Below, piece after piece: positions 58,712 to 64,000 of a DNA stretch of 64,000 nt. The notes beneath the pieces are model-generated. The model had not been told where the DNA came from, searched no databases, and worked only from the letters and a program-made list of their open reading frames with translations. Both the position numbers and the translations under genes were made by a program. Source of the DNA: Pyrrhosoma nymphula (taxonomy: Eukaryota; Arthropoda; Insecta; Odonata; Coenagrionidae); contig OY754327.1 of assembly GCA_963573305.1 (NCBI GenBank), forward strand, positions 59,636,244 to 59,700,243, in the 5' to 3' direction. Every line of letters begins with the position of its first letter. Positions within the stretch are counted from its first letter, which is position 1.

Positions 58712-59716
58712 TTTATAACCATAAACAAACCTGCGCTCAAGATGAACAACAAAACCTAATATCGTTACACAGACTCGAAATTACAGTCGACGAAAATCAT
58801 GAAAACATGAAAATCGTAACATGACGGAGTCACATAAAGCGCAGCGCCGCGTACGACTTCATAATTCGAGTTTGACATCACTTCTCACGCAATGTTTGCT
58901 GCACGGAAAGAAAATTCAATAATTTTTCACAACATACTGTGCCTTCATCACAGGCAATAAAATACCTACCACAATAATTTCTTCAAAAGTGTAGCATATT
59001 ATCTTATATATTGGGTTTCGTATTTCAAATGTTTTTAAAGTAAAGTAATCATGTGCAGTATTTAATTTAATTTACAAATGATTAATTATGTAAAAAATAC
59101 ATCTATTATCAAGCAAACAAAAAGATGTAATTTTACGCGCTCGATCTTAAGAACATAATGAACTCTTGAATGCATTTTCTAAGTTTTAATACAAACTGTC
59201 CAACTCATATTCGTAGTTACTGAACAGTTAAAAGGCAACCAGTCACCACAAACACATGCCTAGATGTTAATTTTAATCATAAATTTCCCATCTTTAGTTA
59301 CTTAAGATAGATTTATGAATGGAATGATCGTGGGCGATCTATTACCGAACCGCCTGCGTTCGCGACTACCGTTCGAAAACTACACACTGCGACGACTTGA
59401 CAGCTTTTTAAACTTATCCTAAACTAATATATAACTTTCACAAAATTGAGGTCTTCAATGATATAAAAAAATCTTTTAAAAAGCACCAATTGTTGTAAAT
59501 TATTAAGGACATTTCTCTCGAATAGGCCGCAGAACACTATCGTGCTTGTTTTGACTCTGACGGTCGTTGGCCATCAACACAAACAACACGTTACGAGCGC
59601 TAGAAAGCCATTTTGGGAAGTGGAAATTTGGATCGGAGAGATTTTTATGATTTTCAAAAGTACCGTATTTCGCTTTCTGCGCGCGATTGAAGAAAATAAG
59701 AGCAGCAAATGTATCA
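58712..59716. promoter_or_regulatory. Divergent intergenic region between SIRT7 and CTDSP-like genes
   Basis: About 1.0 kb separates the two start codons, which point away from each other, so both promoters must lie here or in unseen upstream exons. No clear TATA box could be fixed. Short CpG-bearing stretches occur at 58830-58870 and 59320-59400. A bidirectional promoter is inferred from the layout only. Confidence 0.5.
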
Positions 59717-59777
59717 ATGGACCCCTCTTCATCTATCATCACTCAGGTTTCTCGGGAGGACGATCAACTGAGCAAAC
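59717..59777 (+). CDS. CTDSP-like coding exon 1
   Basis: 20 codons plus one base from ATG in a good context (ATCAATGG), ending at donor GTATGA. The split codon C+TT with exon 2 gives Leu. The IITQV motif identifies it; an ATG at 60353 inside exon 2 is out of frame with exon 3 and is rejected as the start. Confidence 0.87.
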
Positions 59778-62700
59778 GTATGAATGACTTGAGTGTAGTT
59801 TGTTTTGAGTTTTCATCTGTTACGGCATTTCTTTAAGCCCTGTCTTTTCCTTAAGTTTTTTAATTCAATTCGCTTGTAATACAATATTTTCTTTGGGAAT
59901 GCCTTAATTTTTGCAATGTATAGGTCATAGGTGGTTATATTTAAGATGACAATGAAAGCTTAGACGACCTTTGGGTCATTGAAATGTTTTAGATTAGTAT
60001 GTCAAGAGTATTCATAGTGTAGTCCAACAAGTAGTCTTCCGACAATTGTTTGAAGCTAAAATTTTGAATTATCAACACCGCTTGCATAACTTTCTGTATT
60101 TTCTATGACTTAGTAATGTAGGATGCAACTTTGAGAACTATATGCGGCAAACCTCCCTTCGTTCTTTAGTCTGTTCGTTTTGGTCTCCTCGGCAGCACGG
60201 TTCGCTTTTGTGTTTGCGCTGTAAAAGTTTTCATACTTTAATTTTATTTTCTTGTTTTGTACGAAATAATTGACTTTAGTATTTTTAATGTTTACCGTGC
60301 TAAATTTGTAATAATTAACTTTAATTTACAGTTCAGTTGCCGCGTGTAGAAAATGATTGTACCAACACAGGTGAGATATATTGTAATAGCGTTACTTGCT
60401 TATATATTATTTACTTTCCTCTAGTAGATAAGTTAATGGAACTCATACCTGCTTTGTTCACTTAGATATGATGGATCCGTTTTAAGCCGAGCACGGATGT
60501 ATTAATTTATTTTCTCATTATTTGCGTAATCTAGAGCACAATTGGCTCAAATACTTATTTATTTGTGTAAAGCATGAATATGATGGCTTAATATTATCAT
60601 CATTCTATTTTTCCCTATGTGTAGGGTCGAACAGTGAAGGCAAGAAACCCAGAAGGAGTAGAGGTCTTCTACGGTCATTACTATGTTGCTTCCGAGGAAA
60701 TGGCTCTGGGAATTCGGGAGGCTCATCTTTTAGTAAAACCCATCATGGAAACTCAGCAGCTAACTCATCTTCATCATCACTATCGGGGGGCGGAGGAGGG
60801 TCCGGCAGTGTGTCAGGAGGGGGAGATGGACGATGTTCTCCAGCACCATTGACACCTGGGTGTCCTGGTGGAAGTGGTGGATCTCCTAGATTTTTACTAC
60901 CACCCGTTAGACACCAGGATATGCATCGAAAATGCATGGTCATTGATCTTGATGAGACGTTGGTTCATAGCTCATTTAAGGTAATTATTTATGTCACAAC
61001 CTATAAGATATTAACATCATTCATCAATGAACTTTTTATGATACACAAATAATGCAAGGCAAGCATAATAGTACATCGTCTTAGCATTTAAGAGAGATCT
61101 CTTTTGAAAATCGACATATTAAATGTATGTAGGTCAGTGTTAATTTTATTATTAATAAGTTATGACTAAGCTGATCCAATCTCTACTACTGATATGCATT
61201 TACAATTCAATTAGTTTGCTATGGAAGAATTTTTCAAATTTTTTTGATGGTGTAATAATGTGCTGTCAATTTTAGAAATGATTGATGATAATGCTAATAG
61301 TAACGCATAATGGTTTTTGTTTTGGGTAGATGACTTTCACATTTTTCGTAACCATCATACTGAGATACATGAATCTGAAAGTTGAGCGATATGTACTTGA
61401 AATCTCTAATTAATGGTATCTGACTACCAAATTATGCTCCAATACTAATCAATGGGCCAACTCTATTATAGTATGAACAAGTGAAGTTATTGTTTGTTGA
61501 GCAAACCATGTTTGATTATAAAATCGACTAATGGAAACATTTAGCATTCTTATTTCATAGTGTGTAGAGCTATTATCCATTTTCTTCAAGGTTACTGTTT
61601 AAGGGTTTTTTTATGAACTAGGTTCGATTAATTTTTGTGCCATTTGACACCAGTAAGCATATTATGCTTGATATTCTTACTGATTCTAACAGTCATTGAT
61701 TACATTATCTAAGCCAATTTATAAGAACTTGAATTGCGTATAAAATACATAAGTTACTGAAAAAGTATATCAAAGCCGATATAATTATGTCTTAAAATTA
61801 AATACATTGTCAGAGATTTGCTTGTAAGTCTAAATAAACCAAAGAGCACAATATAGCATACATGTCTTAAAAACAAAGAGATTCAGTATATTATTCATTA
61901 AGTCATTTGCAAGTCAATTAATTCAAAGGAATACATTAATATCTATAATTTAATTCTTAGTTTCTCAAATTTCTCTCTAGTTGAGTATGTAGTTTAATGG
62001 GAAATTTTCCATATTTAACACTAGCCCTCAATGTATTTTGTTGTAGAGCATAAAAACTTACATGTTTTCCATAGGGGTGGGGCGAAATGCAAGGTTATTT
62101 CAAATTCTGTTTTAGAGAACATTATCAGCAATGATGTGTGCATTGAATTGTGATAAGGTTGGTTACAGTCTTAAAAACATGGCAATCCTTTTGTGTATCT
62201 CTGTCTTGTGGTTGTTTATCCCTAGATAGCGATATTCCACAGAGGAAAAATCATTCGCCTTGACCGGGATTCGAACCCGGATCCCTCAATTTTGTGCCGA
62301 GTGCTTTAACCAGTTAAGCTACCGAGGCGTCCTTCTCCCCTGCGGATTATTTGGTGGCTTTATTGGAGCATGGTGGTCAGAACTGCTAGACATAAGATGC
62401 CATTAGCAGTCCAAATCGTGCACTAAGTACCGCAGTCCACGAGGATAAAGCCATACATAGAACACATTGAGGTGTTCGCTCTTTGACTATGAGAGTATTC
62501 CTAGAATATTTTATTTTTGGAACCCTTTCAAAAGGGCTTTTGTATTTTCAGAAATATACCTCCTTCGTGAGGAATATGTATTTCATCAATTATATACTCT
62601 TAGTATTAAATTTATTTTTGTGTATTCGTAATGTAACTACTTAGTAACTCTATTTTTGTTTTTAATCATTTCTGGTACATTGGCATTAGTTTATTCACGA

Positions 62701-63069
62701 ATAGTTGTTGATGCTAAAGATCTTCTTTTTGGCCTCCTTCTTCCTTGGTTTTTTTTATTTGTCCTTCTTCATATTATTAATAAAAATTTTCTGGCCTTAT
62801 AAAAATAATTTTGTAGTTTGATTATCCTGAGTTGTTTTTTTTAGAGTTATGTATGTGAATCAGAGCTTGATTATGGTGTGCATATCTGGTAAACTAATGT
62901 TCTACCACTTCATTTTCAGCCAATCAGTAATGCCGATTTCATTGTACCAGTGGAAATTGATGGAACAGTTCACCAAGTATATGTGCTCAAAAGACCTCAT
63001 GTGGACGAATTCCTTCAAAGGGTTGGGGAACTTTATGAGTGTGTTTTGTTTACTGCTTCCTTAGCTAAG
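59717..63069 (+). CDS. CTD small phosphatase (CTDSP/SCP family), 5' part
   Basis: Four coding exons: 59717-59777, 60332-60370, 60625-60980, 62920-63069. They join in phase to the first 202 codons, and the gene continues past the window. It begins MDPSSSIITQVSRED, like the IITQV start of SCP proteins. A basic RRSRG..SLLCCF motif follows, then a Gly/Ser-rich linker. The catalytic DLDET (about 141-145) gives the DxDx(T/V) aspartyl phosphatase signature; then come VEIDG, VYVLKRPHVDEFLQR and ECVLFTASLAK. The family is Mg-dependent, nuclear, and removes phosphate from Ser5 of the RNA polymerase II CTD and from other targets. It is closest to insect CG5830-like and vertebrate CTDSPL proteins (from memory). 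The remaining catalytic exons (starting YADPVAD in relatives) were not found before 64,000. Confidence 0.93.
60332..60370 (+). CDS. CTDSP-like coding exon 2 (39-bp micro-exon)
   Basis: 39 bp between acceptor TTTACAG and donor GTGAGA. It contributes a short acidic/polar stretch and joins exons 1 and 3 only in this phase. It may be alternatively used, since skipping it keeps the frame (39 = 3 x 13). Confidence 0.78.
60625..60980 (+). CDS. CTDSP-like coding exon 3 (linker and DLDET)
   Basis: 356 bp between TGTGTAG and GTAATT. It encodes the basic/Cys motif, a long Gly/Ser low-complexity linker with a G-rich DNA tract near 60780-60830, then CMVIDLDETLVHSSFK with the nucleophile aspartate. Confidence 0.93.
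60981..62919 (+). other. CTDSP-like intron 3
   Basis: AT-rich intron with the SINE at 62229-62420 and nothing else recognised. Confidence 0.7.
62229..62420 (-). mobile_element. tRNA-derived SINE in CTDSP-like intron 3
   Basis: Minus-strand head with GGTAGCTTAACTGGTTAAAG and GGGTTCGAATCCCGG, both boxes well kept. The extra part (TTTGGTGGC, AGCATGG) is shared with the pair at 7 kb. The best preserved copy in the window. Confidence 0.82.
62920..63069 (+). CDS. CTDSP-like coding exon 4
   Basis: 150 bp, 50 codons, between TTTTCAG and GTAAGC. It encodes PISNADFIVPVEIDG through LFTASLAK, nearly identical to vertebrate CTDSPL over this stretch. Confidence 0.96.
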
Positions 63070-64000
63070 GTAAGCTATCCTCATGTTGATTGTGAATGTG
63101 TCTCTTGTCGATAACCTGCAACTTCTTGCTTTAAAAGGTTAAATTTAATTTGTAATTTACTCTAGTCATTCTGTTCATAGCTCTTATTTTTTGTGATGTA
63201 ATTATATGAATGTAGTTAATAATTTATTACAATAAGCTTTGTATTTATTGATTAAGGTGAAGGTTGAGCTATGAACAATATTTAACATAATAATTTTAAT
63301 GTATTATTATCCATTTTATTGTATTACTATCCATCAAATACATATATTGGTTTGTTTCCAGTCATCAGTTTGTGTTTTCCTGTATGCTGAAATTTTACCA
63401 AATCATAACTTGTTTTCTTTTTTAATTGCATTATATTGTAATAGTTTAATGTCTTAAAACTTGTCACTTTTTCATTTTCAATTATACTTTGCTAAGCTTT
63501 CACTGTGGAGTAGTCCCACATCCCTCTACTTTGTGCATTCTATGTTGAAAGACAATGAGAGAGGCCACAAAGACTATAATATCACAAATGGAATCCTGTA
63601 GAAGAACTATTTCAAATTTTTCGTGATGAAGGACCATCATTGCTTGACCACAGTTTTAAAATGAGGAATTTCAGGCATTATCATGAATTTTCTATGCCCA
63701 GCCCATGAATAATTCTTTGTTTGTAACTATATGTTTGTCACATATATTGCTAGTCTATTCACATGGATGTGAGATGATATGGTATACACGTATTTTCTTT
63801 CCTACGAAGTTGCAAACAGTAAGTTTGGATAAAAGTGTAACTTTTTAGTAAGGATGAGTCGATTCCAAATGTCAATTCTCGATTCCACAGATTCTCAGGC
63901 TTAGAATCGGTATCGAAAATCAATTGCCTAAAGTCGATTCCGACTCTATCGATTCCAGATAGATAAATACAGCAAAACTTAGATTTTGCGCACTTTGATT
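63070..64000 (+). other. CTDSP-like intron 4 (incomplete)
   Basis: Starts with GTAAGC. No next exon found. Positions 63850-63960 are rich in GATTCC/GAATCG words, a low-complexity repeat like that at 12240-12340. Confidence 0.6.

Noticed and set aside
60353..60370. ATG ATT GTA CCA ACA CAG as the start exon of the phosphatase gene
   Set aside because: It is out of phase with the conserved exon at 60625. The alternative chain from 59717 gives the family's IITQV start and all phases agree.

Overview
The window looks like nuclear DNA of an arthropod, most likely an insect. It is AT-rich and holds two protein genes split by long introns with GT..AG borders. Their introns and flanks are filled with decayed eukaryotic transposons: LINEs, Penelope-like, hAT, Tigger/pogo, piggyBac and PIF/Harbinger elements, a tRNA-derived SINE, and a repeat with a 5S-rRNA-like head. 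No bacterial or phage-style coding is present. The species cannot be named from the sequence alone.

Layout. Positions 1-26.8 kb are intergenic and mostly transposon remains: LINE pieces at 4.0-5.6 kb, a head-to-head SINE pair at 7 kb, a cluster of (AT)n tracts with three hammerhead-like motifs at 9.1-10.2 kb, a hAT transposase at 10.6-11.7 kb, a long broken LINE at 13.2-16.0 kb, hAT-type MITEs at 19.0 and 24.3 kb, a TA-flanked MITE at 20.8-21.6 kb, and a Penelope-like remnant with a GIY-YIG domain at 22.4-23.2 kb. The first 3 kb is comparatively GC-rich and unassigned.

From 58,711 down to 26,850 on the minus strand lies a complete SIRT7 (class IV sirtuin) coding region in seven exons, adding up to 745 codons with all phases consistent. 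Its introns hold: a 5.1-kb PIF/Harbinger element with intact ends (28.4-33.4 kb); a three-level nest (34.4-40.8 kb) in which a piggyBac sits in a Tigger that itself sits inside the transposase of another Tigger; a Tigger-in-Tigger nest (42.0-46.7 kb); a tandem array of about 190-bp units each with a tRNA-like domain (48.9-49.9 kb); a LINE probably interrupted by a hAT (50.4-53.6 kb); and two repeats with a 5S-rRNA-like head (33.8-34.3 and 56.2-56.6 kb).

About 1.0 kb from the SIRT7 start codon, on the plus strand, begins a small C-terminal-domain phosphatase (CTDSP/SCP family). Four coding exons (59,717-63,069) are in the window and the gene runs off the right edge. The two genes are head to head and probably share a promoter region. 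SIRT7 is known to act on nucleolar Pol I transcription and chromatin, and CTDSP enzymes dephosphorylate the Pol II CTD and other targets; any functional link from their adjacency is inference only.
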